This document shows, in pieces, positions 50,959-59,260 of a stretch of DNA of 64,000 nucleotides. The stretch is from Chitinophaga chungangae (GTDB lineage Bacteria > Bacteroidota > Bacteroidia > Chitinophagales > Chitinophagaceae). The notes under the pieces were generated by a model that saw nothing but the letters and a program-made list of their open reading frames with translations, was not told the origin of the DNA and did not search any database. The stretch's first letter is position 1. Each line of letters starts with the position of its first letter. The DNA lies in contig NZ_JAGHKP010000004.1 of assembly GCF_017742215.1 (NCBI RefSeq), positions 558,001 through 622,000 on the forward strand, in the 5' to 3' direction. Both the position numbers and the translations under genes were made by a program.

Positions 50959-52524
50959 ATGATAATCGAAATTAAAGTTCCTACGGTAGGAGAATCAGTC
51001 ACCGAAGTCACCATTTCAAAATGGCTGAAAAAAGACGGGGATTTTGTGCAGCAGGATGAAGTGATCGGTGAAATAGAATCGGAAAAAGCGACATTGGACC
51101 TGCCTGCGGAAAAGGCCGGGGTGCTGAAGCTGACAGTTAAGGAAGGCGATACGGTTAAGATCGGCGATGTGGTAGGTACCATCGATACGGACGCCGCCGC
51201 CCCGGCAGGCGCCGCGCCCGCAGCTCCCGCACCCGCGAAACCGGAAGCAGCCCCCGCTCCCCAGCCGGAAGCCGCTCCGGCAGCGCCCGCTGTGAACAAA
51301 GGCACCATCGATATCAAAGTTCCGACCGTTGGTGAATCCATCACGGAAGTAACCCTCGTTAAATGGCTCAAAAAAGACGGCGAATATGTAGAGCGCGATG
51401 AAGTGCTGGCCGAAATGGAATCCGAAAAAGCTTCTTTTGAGCTGCCCGCTGAAGAAGCCGGCGTGCTTAAAACCATCGCAAAAGACGGCGACACGATCCA
51501 GATCGGGGAGGTAGCCGGCAAAATAGATACCGCCGCGCCCCGCCCCGCAGGCAAGGCCGCCCCGGCCCAGCAGGCCGCGGCTCCCGCCCCTAAAGCTGCT
51601 CCGCAGGCGCAGCAGGCCCCCGTTACTTCCATTCCGAACGATGTGAAAGCAACGCCCGTTGCCGCAGCCGTGATCGCCGATAAAAAAGTAGATCCGGCTT
51701 CCATTAAAGGCTCCGGCGCACATGGCAAGATCATGAAAGACGATGTGCTGGCCGCGCTCGAAAATCCCGGCGTTGCCATCGGCCACGACCTGTTCAGCCG
51801 CAACGAGCGCCGCGAGAAAATGAGCAATCTCCGCAAAACCGTCAGCCGCAGGCTGGTGGAAGCCAAAAATACAACGGCCATGCTCACCACGTTCAACGAG
51901 GTGGACATGACCAACATCATGGCGATCCGCGCCAAATACAAAGAGACCTTCAAAACCGCGCACGGCGTGAATCTCGGCTTCATGAGCTTCTTCACCAAAG
52001 CCGTATGTTTCGCATTGCAGGAATTCCCCGCAGTAAACGCTTACATCGACGGGGAAGAACTGGTGTACCACGACTTCTGCGACATTTCCATCGCCGTATC
52101 CGCTCCCAAAGGGCTGGTAGTGCCGGTGATCCGCAACGCGGAAAGCCTGGGCATGGCGGACATCGAGAAAAAAGTTGTGGAACTGGCCACCAAAGCGAGA
52201 GACAGCAAACTGACGATGGAAGAAATGACCGGCGGTACCTTCACCATCACCAACGGCGGTGTGTTCGGCTCGCTGATGAGCACGCCGATCATCAACATCC
52301 CGCAGTCTGCGATCCTCGGCATGCACAAGATACAGGACAGGCCAATGGCCGTCAACGGCCAGGTGGTGATCCGCCCCATGATGTACGTAGCCCTCAGCTA
52401 CGATCACCGCATCATCGACGGCCGCGAATCCGTAAGTTTCCTGGTGCGCGTGAAAGACATGCTGGAAAACCCCGAGCAGCTGCTGTTCGGCAAAGACCCG
52501 GTGAAAGCGCTCCTCAAAGTATAA
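50959..52524 (+). CDS. sucB: Dihydrolipoyllysine succinyltransferase (E2) with two lipoyl domains
   Basis: The 521-residue E2 carries two lipoyl domains (about residues 1-77 and 116-192), each with an E-S-E-K-A motif; the lipoyl lysines are Lys43 and Lys157. Ala/Pro-rich linkers join them to a peripheral-subunit-binding segment (about 225-265) and the catalytic domain (about 285-521), with S-Y-D-H-R-I-I-D-G-R near the end. SucB usually has one lipoyl domain. A GGGAGG sequence 10 bp upstream of the ATG is a rare Shine-Dalgarno match for this window. It follows sucA; the E3 gene is not in the window. Confidence 0.95.
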   Translation: MIIEIKVPTVGESVTEVTISKWLKKDGDFVQQDEVIGEIESEKATLDLPAEKAGVLKLTVKEGDTVKIGDVVGTIDTDAAAPAGAAPAAPAPAKPEAAPAPQPEAAPAAPAVNKGTIDIKVPTVGESITEVTLVKWLKKDGEYVERDEVLAEMESEKASFELPAEEAGVLKTIAKDGDTIQIGEVAGKIDTAAPRPAGKAAPAQQAAAPAPKAAPQAQQAPVTSIPNDVKATPVAAAVIADKKVDPASIKGSGAHGKIMKDDVLAALENPGVAIGHDLFSRNERREKMSNLRKTVSRRLVEAKNTTAMLTTFNEVDMTNIMAIRAKYKETFKTAHGVNLGFMSFFTKAVCFALQEFPAVNAYIDGEELVYHDFCDISIAVSAPKGLVVPVIRNAESLGMADIEKKVVELATKARDSKLTMEEMTGGTFTITNGGVFGSLMSTPIINIPQSAILGMHKIQDRPMAVNGQVVIRPMMYVALSYDHRIIDGRESVSFLVRVKDMLENPEQLLFGKDPVKALLKV

Positions 52525-52544
52525 GCTACCCGTAACGTATATCA

Positions 52545-52588
52545 CAAAAGGCCGTTCCGCTTACACCGGGAACGGCCTTTTGTATTTA
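52545..52588. terminator. Bidirectional terminator between sucB and the serine hydrolase gene
   Basis: A perfect 14-bp stem, CAAAAGGCCGTTCC (52545-52558) with GGAACGGCCTTTTG (52569-52582), has T-rich and A-rich flanks, so it can end both converging transcripts. Confidence 0.88.
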
Positions 52589-52601
52589 CATGAGTTTTCC
52601 G

Positions 52602-54026
52602 TCAGGGCTGGCGTGTGAAAACGATCGATTCCCCGCCGTCGCTGGCGACCAGGTCGCCGTTCACCAGTTTGAGGCGGCCACGTTCCTCCAACAGCACAAA
52701 ATCCCCTTTCGTGGTGTAATGCATCCGCATGGTGCCATTGTTCGTAATCGCATATAACCGGCCGTCTTTCGCTTCGATAGTCACCATCACGTTACGGAAC
52801 TTGAACTTACCGACGTATTGCTGCAATGCATCTGCCGGCAGGGCTGCGGAAGTAACCGTATCCGGCCTGTAAAAATCTTTTTCCCAGCCGTAAGTAATGG
52901 CTATGCTGCGTGTTACTTCATCGATGATGTTGAAGTTATCTGAATTGACCATTACGACAAAACCGTTGCCGTTTTCAAGACTGCCGTAATATACACATCT
53001 GAAGCCTTCATTGCCGCCGTTGTGGTTGAAGTACCGTTGCCCGTTGACGATAAACACGCCCAGCGCGGCATTTTTATTGAGATAAGGCGTCAGCCTTGTT
53101 TTGGTCATGGCCTGGTTGAGCACTTTGGACGATTTTCCCTGCAAGGCCAGCTGGGTTTCGACGATGTATTTCGACAGGTCGGTAGGGTTCGTCCAGAGGC
53201 CGGCGGCGGCCATTTCGGGATAGATGTGGTATTTTCCTTTGATGGGCGTGCCATCGACCCGGTAACCCGTAGCGAGCAGCGGAATTTTATTCGCTGGCGC
53301 GGGCTGCGTGTAGAAGCTGCCCGTCATGCCCAGCGGGCCCAGCACTTCTTTTTGCATGTATTGGTCGTAAGGTATCCCCGTTACCGTCGTTTCGATCAGC
53401 TGCGTAACGGTGGTGCCGCCGCCGGAGTATTGCATCTTCACGCCGGGCGCGAACAGCGGTTTTACCTCGCGTGTATTGGCCGGCCTTTCGCCACGTAATA
53501 TCTGTTCCACCGTGGGGAGGGTATCGCCCGGCTCATATCCGGGAAACCCGTGCACGCTCAGCCCCGCGGTATGGCTCAGCAGGTTGGCGATGGTGATCTT
53601 CCCCGAATCGGCGGAAGGATGCCAGGTTTTGAGATAAGTATTAATGTCCTCGTTGAGGCTCAGTTTGCCGTCCTGCACCAGTTTCAGAATGCCCACGGCA
53701 TTCAGCGATTTGCTGATAGACGCGGCCTGGAAAAGGGTTTGCGGGGTAACGGGCACTTTCGATTCTTTGTCTGCATAACCATACCCCTTCGCCCATTCCA
53801 ATTTATAATCTTTGATAACGCCGATAGTAATGCCGGGCACTTTATGGGCTTTCAGCCGTTCTTCGATGTTCCACCGCACGGGCGGCTCGTTTTCGATGCT
53901 CACCCAGCCGGTGAGATTGTTTTCCACCTTGGTGATATTTTCGGCGGGGGATTGGGCGCCCGCGGCAAAAGGCAGGAGCAGCAGAAGGATCAGGGAACGC
54001 ATAAGGTTTTGGGTTTTAGGTATCAT
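52602..54026 (-). CDS. Secreted serine hydrolase, class C beta-lactamase/PBP-like
   Basis: The 474-residue protein has a signal peptide (about residues 9-24, M-R-S-L-I-L-L-L-L-L-P-F-A-A-G-A). The beta-lactamase class C-like domain shows S-I-S-K (catalytic Ser-x-x-Lys, about 102-105), Y-S-G-G-G (the Tyr motif) and H-N-G-G-N-E-G near the KTG position. A C-terminal lipocalin-like tail (about 390-474) follows. Such proteins are mostly esterases or D-amino-acid peptidases rather than antibiotic-resistance enzymes. A start at 54002 would also give a good signal peptide. Confidence 0.88.
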   Translation of the reverse strand: MIPKTQNLMRSLILLLLLPFAAGAQSPAENITKVENNLTGWVSIENEPPVRWNIEERLKAHKVPGITIGVIKDYKLEWAKGYGYADKESKVPVTPQTLFQAASISKSLNAVGILKLVQDGKLSLNEDINTYLKTWHPSADSGKITIANLLSHTAGLSVHGFPGYEPGDTLPTVEQILRGERPANTREVKPLFAPGVKMQYSGGGTTVTQLIETTVTGIPYDQYMQKEVLGPLGMTGSFYTQPAPANKIPLLATGYRVDGTPIKGKYHIYPEMAAAGLWTNPTDLSKYIVETQLALQGKSSKVLNQAMTKTRLTPYLNKNAALGVFIVNGQRYFNHNGGNEGFRCVYYGSLENGNGFVVMVNSDNFNIIDEVTRSIAITYGWEKDFYRPDTVTSAALPADALQQYVGKFKFRNVMVTIEAKDGRLYAITNNGTMRMHYTTKGDFVLLEERGRLKLVNGDLVASDGGESIVFTRQP

Positions 54027-54348
54027 AATTTACGAAATAAGTATGGAAATAGCGGATAATACGGCGGTTGTGACCAATCTCCGTTTTCCCGGGATAAAAC
54101 GCGCATATCCAGTTAAAAGACGACCGGAAGAAGAAAAGGATGCTTAGCAGATGGGAAATTTTTATACCGGGTGGACAGGCGGGAAAATATCCGTGACCGC
54201 CGCGAGAACCCTTGGGACCGGCGCGAGAACCGCCGGGACAGAAACATTAACATTAAAGCCGCTGCCTTTTACATAGTGTTCTTGTTATATGCCCGGTCAG
54301 CGGCCCTATAGGAAACGCTTCACAAAAGCGTTTCCTATCTTTGCCCCC
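54027..54348. other. Intergenic region before the rsmB-like gene
   Basis: The stretch at about 54195-54240 holds two 21-bp near-copies containing GCGAGAACC followed by a GGGAC. A perfect 13-bp inverted repeat and a -7 box lie at 54308-54343. No gene was recognised. Confidence 0.5.
54308..54343 (+). promoter_or_regulatory. Inverted repeat overlapping the -7 box of the rsmB-like gene
   Basis: ATAGGAAACGCTT and AAGCGTTTCCTAT (54308-54320, 54326-54338) form a perfect 13-bp inverted repeat with a 5-bp centre. The right arm overlaps TATCTTTG (54336-54343), an exact -7 match. The ATG at 54349 starts 5 bp later. Confidence 0.65.
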
Positions 54349-55497
54349 ATGACGCGCTGGGAAAATTACATGAACGCCGCTGAAGAGATCGTTGCAGCAT
54401 ACGACGGCAGCCTGCCTTTACATCATTTCCTGAAGAATTTCTTCAAAGCCCGCCCGCACATGGGCAGCCGCGACCGCAGGCGGGTGCAGCAGCTGGTGTA
54501 CCAGTATTACCGGCTGGGTAAATGGCAGCCGCAGCTGGACGTGCGGGAACGCATGCTGCTGGGTACCTTCCTTTGTGAAACGTCTCCCGATGCGCTGTTA
54601 GGTTTTTTCAAACCGGAATGGAACGAACGTATAACCGGTACCGTTATCGACAAGCTTGTTTTTCTCAATCTGCGCTGGGATGCGGCTTCGGCGTTTCCTT
54701 TTGTATCACATCTTTCTGAGGGCATCGACCCGGAAGCTTTCACTTTATCGTACCTGCAACAGCCGCGGCTGTTCATCCGCGCGAGGCCCGGCAAAAAGGC
54801 CGCCATCCTGCGTTTGCTGGAAGATGCGGGCGTGGCGCACGAAACGACAGGCGATGCGATCGCGCTGGCCAACGGCATCAAAATAGAGGAGCTGCTGCCG
54901 GATAAAAGGGCTTACGAGGTGCAGGATTTATCGTCGCAGGAAACCGGCCATCGTTTCCGTCCGCAGCCGAAAGAGCGCTGGTGGGACTGTTGTGCGGCCA
55001 GCGGCGGGAAATCCATCCTCCTGCACGATCAACAGCCTTCCATCGGGCTTACCGTAAGCGATGTACGGGCCAGCATTCTTGAAAATCTCCACAAACGTTT
55101 CGCCGAAGCCGGCATCAAACAATACGATGCCCGCGTGCTGGATCTGACCAAACCCGTAACGGGTTTCCGGCCATTCAAAGGCATCATTCTCGATGCGCCC
55201 TGCAGCGGTTCCGGCACCTGGGGGCGTTCGCCGGAGCATCTTTTTTATTTTACGGAAGACAGGATTACGGAATACGCGGCATTGCAAAAAAAGATCGCGA
55301 AACACGTAACGCCGCTGCTGGAGCCGGGCGGCAGGCTCGTATACATCACCTGTTCCGTTTTTAAGGAAGAAAACGAAGATGCCGTAACGTTTTTACAGAA
55401 CGAATGCGGGCTGGAGATTGAAGAAAGCGGAGTGATAAAGGGATATGATAGGGAGGCGGATACGATGTTTGTGGCAGTGGGAAGAAATCTCACCTAA
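54349..55497 (+). CDS. RsmB/NOP-family RNA cytosine-C5 methyltransferase
   Basis: From the ATG at 54349 the protein has 382 residues. The N-terminal helical part resembles RsmB. The SAM domain includes D-C-C-A-A-S-G-G-K-S (motif I, about residue 206), D-A-P-C-S-G-S-G-T-W-G-R (motif IV, catalytic-cycle Cys) and Y-I-T-C-S-V-F-K-E-E-N-E (motif VI, nucleophile Cys). This is consistent with a methyltransferase for 16S rRNA or tRNA; the target base is not certain. The stop overlaps msrB on the other strand by 4 bp. Confidence 0.88.
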   Translation: MTRWENYMNAAEEIVAAYDGSLPLHHFLKNFFKARPHMGSRDRRRVQQLVYQYYRLGKWQPQLDVRERMLLGTFLCETSPDALLGFFKPEWNERITGTVIDKLVFLNLRWDAASAFPFVSHLSEGIDPEAFTLSYLQQPRLFIRARPGKKAAILRLLEDAGVAHETTGDAIALANGIKIEELLPDKRAYEVQDLSSQETGHRFRPQPKERWWDCCAASGGKSILLHDQQPSIGLTVSDVRASILENLHKRFAEAGIKQYDARVLDLTKPVTGFRPFKGIILDAPCSGSGTWGRSPEHLFYFTEDRITEYAALQKKIAKHVTPLLEPGGRLVYITCSVFKEENEDAVTFLQNECGLEIEESGVIKGYDREADTMFVAVGRNLT

Positions 55498-55952
55498 ACC
55501 TCTTGCCCAACGTGCACCAACGATTCTGAGTTAATGCAATACCGCAATCCACTCGGCGCAGGCCCGTCCGGGAAAACGTGGCCCAGGTGGGCGTCGCAGG
55601 TGTTGCACATTACTTCGATGCGTACCATGCCGAAGGATTCGTCTTTTTCGTATTGAATGGCATTTTCTTTGACGGGCTGCGTAAAGCTTGGCCAGCCTGT
55701 ATTTGAATCGAATTTGATAGAGGAATCGAAGAGCTCGGTGCCGCAGCACACGCAATTGTATTTCCCCGGTTCGTAGCGGCTGCACAGTTCTCCGCTGAAA
55801 CGCGCTTCAGTGCCTTTCCTGCGCGTGATCCGGTATTGTTCAGGCGTGAGCAGGGCTTTCCATTCCCCGTCGGTTTTCTCCACTCTTTTGTCCGGCACGG
55901 GGTTGCCTTTGGTGGCGAAATTCAAAACGTCGTTCCAGTTCAGCATCTTCAA
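55494..55952 (-). CDS. msrB: Peptide-methionine (R)-S-oxide reductase
   Basis: The 152-residue MsrB reduces methionine-R-sulfoxide in proteins. Two CxxC zinc pairs are seen (C-V-C-C-G, about residues 71-74, and C-N-T-C-D, about 116-119). Other motifs are G-W-P-S-F, H-L-G-H-V-F-P-D-G-P, and R-Y-C-I-N-S-E-S-L with the catalytic Cys. No signal peptide is present, so it is cytoplasmic. A start at the second Met (55946) is equally possible. Confidence 0.95.
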   Translation of the reverse strand: MKMLNWNDVLNFATKGNPVPDKRVEKTDGEWKALLTPEQYRITRRKGTEARFSGELCSRYEPGKYNCVCCGTELFDSSIKFDSNTGWPSFTQPVKENAIQYEKDESFGMVRIEVMCNTCDAHLGHVFPDGPAPSGLRYCINSESLVHVGQEV

Positions 55953-55995
55953 TAGTTTTATAATGGAAAATTAGTTATTTTTTGGGGAATGAAAT

Positions 55996-56364
55996 ATGAA
56001 TATAACACTGAACGACTGGTTGTTTCAGCTTTGCGATACTGAATCCCCCGATACCTCAATTGCCGCCTATCATTTCGGTCTGTTCGAAACTGCGCATGGC
56101 TATGAAATTTACCTGATCGGTTCCAAAGAATTCGATGAGGAAGATAGCGACTGGGCTTGCAATGTGGACTTTGAGCCAGTAAACAAATATTTTCCTCTTA
56201 CACAGGAAGAATATAGAAATGTAGGCTGGGAAAAGATTTTGGAAAGGATCATTTCAGAACTTTCCGCATTTGTGAGAACGGAAAAATTCGCCACTTCATT
56301 TTTTTCAAAAGCAGAGGCGGTATCAACAGGTTTTGATGATGGAGATTTAGTAAGGATAGTGTAA
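55996..56364 (+). CDS. Hypothetical protein, 122 residues
   Basis: The protein is acidic and soluble, without signal peptide or membrane segment. It shows G-L-F-E-T-A-H-G-Y-E-I-Y-L-I-G-S-K-E-F-D-E-E-D-S-D-W-A-C-N-V-D-F-E-P, a pattern seen in some single-domain immunity-like proteins, but no firm family is recognised. It lies alone between msrB and mnmA, with no toxin gene beside it. Confidence 0.6.
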   Translation: MNITLNDWLFQLCDTESPDTSIAAYHFGLFETAHGYEIYLIGSKEFDEEDSDWACNVDFEPVNKYFPLTQEEYRNVGWEKILERIISELSAFVRTEKFATSFFSKAEAVSTGFDDGDLVRIV

Positions 56365-56406
56365 AATAAAAGAAGGAAGCCATTGCTTCCCTCTTACCTT
56401 TTATTT
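56365..56406. terminator. Bidirectional hairpin between the hypothetical gene and mnmA
   Basis: GGAAGC-CATT-GCTTCC (56375-56390) is enclosed by an outer pairing of AAATAAAAG with CTTTTATTT. The A- and T-rich arms suit termination on both strands. Confidence 0.6.
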
Positions 56407-56416
56407 AAAAACAAAT

Positions 56417-57508
56417 TCATCTCCTGATAATCCCCCCTGCCAGCACATCGTCTCCTTCATAAAACACGGCGGACTGGCCCGGCGCAATGCCTTTCACCTG
56501 GTCGTAAAAATGCACTTTCACGATGCCGTCTTCCTGGTTGTAAACGTTGGCCAGCGTACCTTTGTCTTTATACCGGATCTTCACCACCGATTCCATGCCT
56601 TCGGGCAGGTGATCGTATTTCACAAAGTTAAGGCCGCCTACTTTCATTTCGCTGCGGTTCAGCTCGTTTTCGGCACCCAGCACAACCGTATTGGTTTCCG
56701 GGATGATTTCGGTCACGAATACGGGCCTTCCAAGGGCAATATCAAGCCCTTTGCGCTGGCCGATGGTATAAAACGGGTAACCTTTGTGTTTGCCTACGAT
56801 GGTTCCGTCTGCCAGTACGAAATTCCCGCCGTTCACTCTTTCTTCCAGCCCGTCTACTTTCCGTTTCAGGAAACCGCGGTAGTCGTTGTCCGGCACGAAA
56901 CAGATCTCGTAGCTCTCGGCTTTTTTCGCCAGTTCCGGGTAACCGAAATCGAAGGCCATCTGCCGGATCTCCGTTTTGCGGTAGCCGCCGAGGGGCAGCA
57001 GGGTGCGTTTCACCACGTCCTGGTCGAGGCCCCAGAGCACGTAACTCTGGTCTTTGGTTTCATCCACCCCTTTGCTGATCACGCCGCGGCCGTTTTCCAC
57101 ACGAAGGCGGGCATAGTGGCCGGTGGCGATAAATTCACAGTCCATCGCGTCTGCCCGTTTCATCAGTGCGCGCCATTTGATATGGGTGTTGCACAACACG
57201 CACGGGTTGGGCGTGCGGCCCGCGATATATTCGTCCACGAAATTATTGATGACAAAATCACCGAATTCGTCCCTTATGTCGAGTATAAAGTGAGGAAAAC
57301 CATGGTGTACGGCCGCTGCGCGGGCGTCGTTGAAAGAATCCAGGTTACAGCAGCCGGTCTCCTTTTTGGAGGTGCCGGCGGAGGCGTAATCCCAGGTCTT
57401 CATGGTGATGCCCACCACTTCGTATCCCTGCTCGTGCAGCATCAGGGCCGTGACCGTACTGTCAATGCCCCCGCTCATGGCTACCAGCACTTTTCCATGC
57501 TTGCTCAT
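56417..57508 (-). CDS. mnmA: tRNA-specific 2-thiouridylase MnmA
   Basis: From the ATG at 57508 the protein has 363 residues. MnmA adds sulfur to U34 of certain tRNAs. The ATP-binding P-loop is A-M-S-G-G-I-D-S (about residues 10-17). The two catalytic cysteines lie in N-P-C-V-L-C (about 104-107) and E-I-C-F-V-P (about 203). The longer frame upstream of 57508 has no family similarity. A -7 box TAATTTTG (57536-57529, minus strand) precedes the start. Confidence 0.96.
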   Translation of the reverse strand: MSKHGKVLVAMSGGIDSTVTALMLHEQGYEVVGITMKTWDYASAGTSKKETGCCNLDSFNDARAAAVHHGFPHFILDIRDEFGDFVINNFVDEYIAGRTPNPCVLCNTHIKWRALMKRADAMDCEFIATGHYARLRVENGRGVISKGVDETKDQSYVLWGLDQDVVKRTLLPLGGYRKTEIRQMAFDFGYPELAKKAESYEICFVPDNDYRGFLKRKVDGLEERVNGGNFVLADGTIVGKHKGYPFYTIGQRKGLDIALGRPVFVTEIIPETNTVVLGAENELNRSEMKVGGLNFVKYDHLPEGMESVVKIRYKDKGTLANVYNQEDGIVKVHFYDQVKGIAPGQSAVFYEGDDVLAGGIIRR

Positions 57509-57528
57509 CAGATTATCAATTAAGACCG

Positions 57529-57536
57529 CAAAATTA
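57529..57536 (-). promoter_or_regulatory. -7 element (TAATTTTG) of mnmA
   Basis: An exact TAnnTTTG match on the minus strand lies 20 bp before the ATG at 57508. No -33 TTTG is present at the expected spacing. Confidence 0.45.
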
Positions 57537-57672
57537 CTGAAATCCGGGCAAAAAGGGGGGAAGTTGCCGATAGATACTGCCAATGGGCCTATAGCCCGGA
57601 GAGGAACGGCTATAGAAAATTCAAAACAGACAGGATTTACAACGATTGATTTACGCCTTTTGCGTAAAATCT

Positions 57673-57729
57673 TTAGCATTTTATCAAAAAATTGGAATGC
57701 TAATTATATATTTATTGCAAATTAGCTAA
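57673..57729 (+). promoter_or_regulatory. Candidate operator array upstream of the uronate operon
   Basis: TTAGCATT (57673-57680) and AATGCTAA (57696-57703) form a perfect 8-bp inverted repeat. GCTAATT (57699-57705) pairs again with AATTAGC (57720-57726), and TTAGCTAA (57722-57729) is itself a palindrome. The TTAGC/GCTAA elements are 24-26 bp apart. TATATTTA (57707-57714) may be the -7 box. A uronate-responsive regulator is a possible ligand, but no regulator gene is nearby. Confidence 0.45.
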
Positions 57730-57752
57730 GTTATTTAATAAAATATCCATGC

Positions 57753-59249
57753 ATGCTTCCGAGATTGAATAAGCAACACGTTATGAACAACCCCCAATGG
57801 GGCATTACACCTGACTATCTGCAATTTCCTGAAAAAGTACTGCAATTCGGTACCGGCGTGCTGCTGCGCGGACTGGTAGATTTCCTGGTAGACAAGGCGA
57901 ACAAACAGAACATTTTCGAAGGCCGCATCGTGGTGGTGAAGTCCACCGGCGGCGACGCCGGCGCTTTCGATACGCAGGACGGACTTTTTACCACGCACAT
58001 CAAAGGGATCGCCCAGGGGCAGCCTGTTGATCAGCACCTGGTGAACGCTTCTATTAGCCGTGTTTTGCAATCGAATGCAGAATGGGAAGCGATCCTTGAA
58101 GCAGCATCGCAGCCCAGTCTTGAAATTATCGTGTCCAACACCACCGAAGTTGGCATCCAGTACGTGGAAGAAGATGTGATGGCCGGAGTGCCCGCATCTT
58201 TCCCCGGAAAACTCCTCGCCGTGCTGCACGAACGTTACCGCAGGAAACTGCCGGGCTTCGTCATCATTCCCACCGAACTGATCGTAGACAACGGCCGGGT
58301 GCTGAAAGAGATCGTGATCAAACTCGCGGAATACAATAAAATGCCGGAAGGTTTTATCCAGTGGATCGGGCAGGGCAACCGCTTCTGCAGCTCGCTGGTA
58401 GACCGCATCGTGCCCGGCAGGCCGAAAAATATCGCCGACAGCTGGCAGAAAGCGGGGTATGAAGACGAACTGTGGATCGAATCCGAGCCTTTCCTGCTCT
58501 GGGCCATCGAGGGAGACGCTGGCGTTGCCCAGAAGCTGTCTTTCCACCAGGCAGACGAACGCATGCTGATCGCGCCCAGCATTACGCCTTACCGCGAACA
58601 AAAACTCCGGCTGCTCAACGGCAGCCATACCGCCGCCGTAACCCTCGGTTACCTCTCCGGCCTTAATACCGTGTACGAATGTATGCAAGACGCTTATATG
58701 CGCCGTTTCTTCGAAACCGTGGTGCTGGAAGAGATCCTTCCCACCCTCGAAAACCTGGGCCCCCAGGCGGCGGTTTTTGCAAAAGACGTGCTCGACCGTT
58801 TCGCCAACCCTTACATCGAACATAAACTCATCAGCATTACCTTCCAGCAAAGCTCCAAGATGAACGCGCGCAATGTGCAGACCCTGCTGCGTTACCGCGA
58901 AGCGAAAGGGCTGCTGCCGGAAAAAATGCTGCTCGGCTTCGCCAGCACTTTGCTGTTCCTCAAACCGGCAAAAGAAACGAACGGCAAATACCAGGGTCAG
59001 CGCGGGGATGCATTCTACGACATCACCGACGATAACGCGGCCGTTTTCGCGGCCCACTGGAAACCGGTCGAAAAAGCGGGCTACCCCGAAGTGTCGGCCA
59101 TGGTGAAAGAGATCTGTGCAGACACGCGGCTGTGGCAAACCGACCTCAACACCCTGCCCGGCTTTGCCGACACCGTTACCGATCACCTCATGGGGATGAT
59201 GCAGAACGGCGTGAAAGAGTACATCACCCACCATTCCAAGGTCCTTTAA
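57753..59249 (+). CDS. uxaB: Tagaturonate reductase (altronate oxidoreductase)
   Basis: The 498-residue NAD-dependent mannitol-dehydrogenase-family enzyme reduces D-tagaturonate to D-altronate in galacturonate breakdown. It has the N-terminal nucleotide motif V-L-Q-F-G-T-G-V-L-L-R-G (about residues 29-40), N-T-T-E-V-G, P-T-E-L-I-x-D-N-G and the K-L-x-x-L-N-G-S-H-T segment of the family. The ATG at 57753 gives a typical start; 57783 is an alternative. It opens a five-gene operon. Confidence 0.92.
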   Translation: MLPRLNKQHVMNNPQWGITPDYLQFPEKVLQFGTGVLLRGLVDFLVDKANKQNIFEGRIVVVKSTGGDAGAFDTQDGLFTTHIKGIAQGQPVDQHLVNASISRVLQSNAEWEAILEAASQPSLEIIVSNTTEVGIQYVEEDVMAGVPASFPGKLLAVLHERYRRKLPGFVIIPTELIVDNGRVLKEIVIKLAEYNKMPEGFIQWIGQGNRFCSSLVDRIVPGRPKNIADSWQKAGYEDELWIESEPFLLWAIEGDAGVAQKLSFHQADERMLIAPSITPYREQKLRLLNGSHTAAVTLGYLSGLNTVYECMQDAYMRRFFETVVLEEILPTLENLGPQAAVFAKDVLDRFANPYIEHKLISITFQQSSKMNARNVQTLLRYREAKGLLPEKMLLGFASTLLFLKPAKETNGKYQGQRGDAFYDITDDNAAVFAAHWKPVEKAGYPEVSAMVKEICADTRLWQTDLNTLPGFADTVTDHLMGMMQNGVKEYITHHSKVL

Positions 59250-59260
59250 GCCACACGTTC

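Noticed and set aside
51016..52545. Minus-strand frame of 509 codons opposite sucB
   Set aside because: Its glycine/arginine-rich composition reflects the Ala/Pro linkers of sucB read backwards.
57673..57729. GCTAA/TTAGC elements before uxaB as further LexA-like operators
   Set aside because: None has the 5-bp spacing of CTAA-N5-TTAG, so they are treated as a separate motif.
57735..59234. Minus-strand frame of 499 codons opposite uxaB
   Set aside because: uxaB motifs are clear on the plus strand; the reverse frame has no recognisable features.
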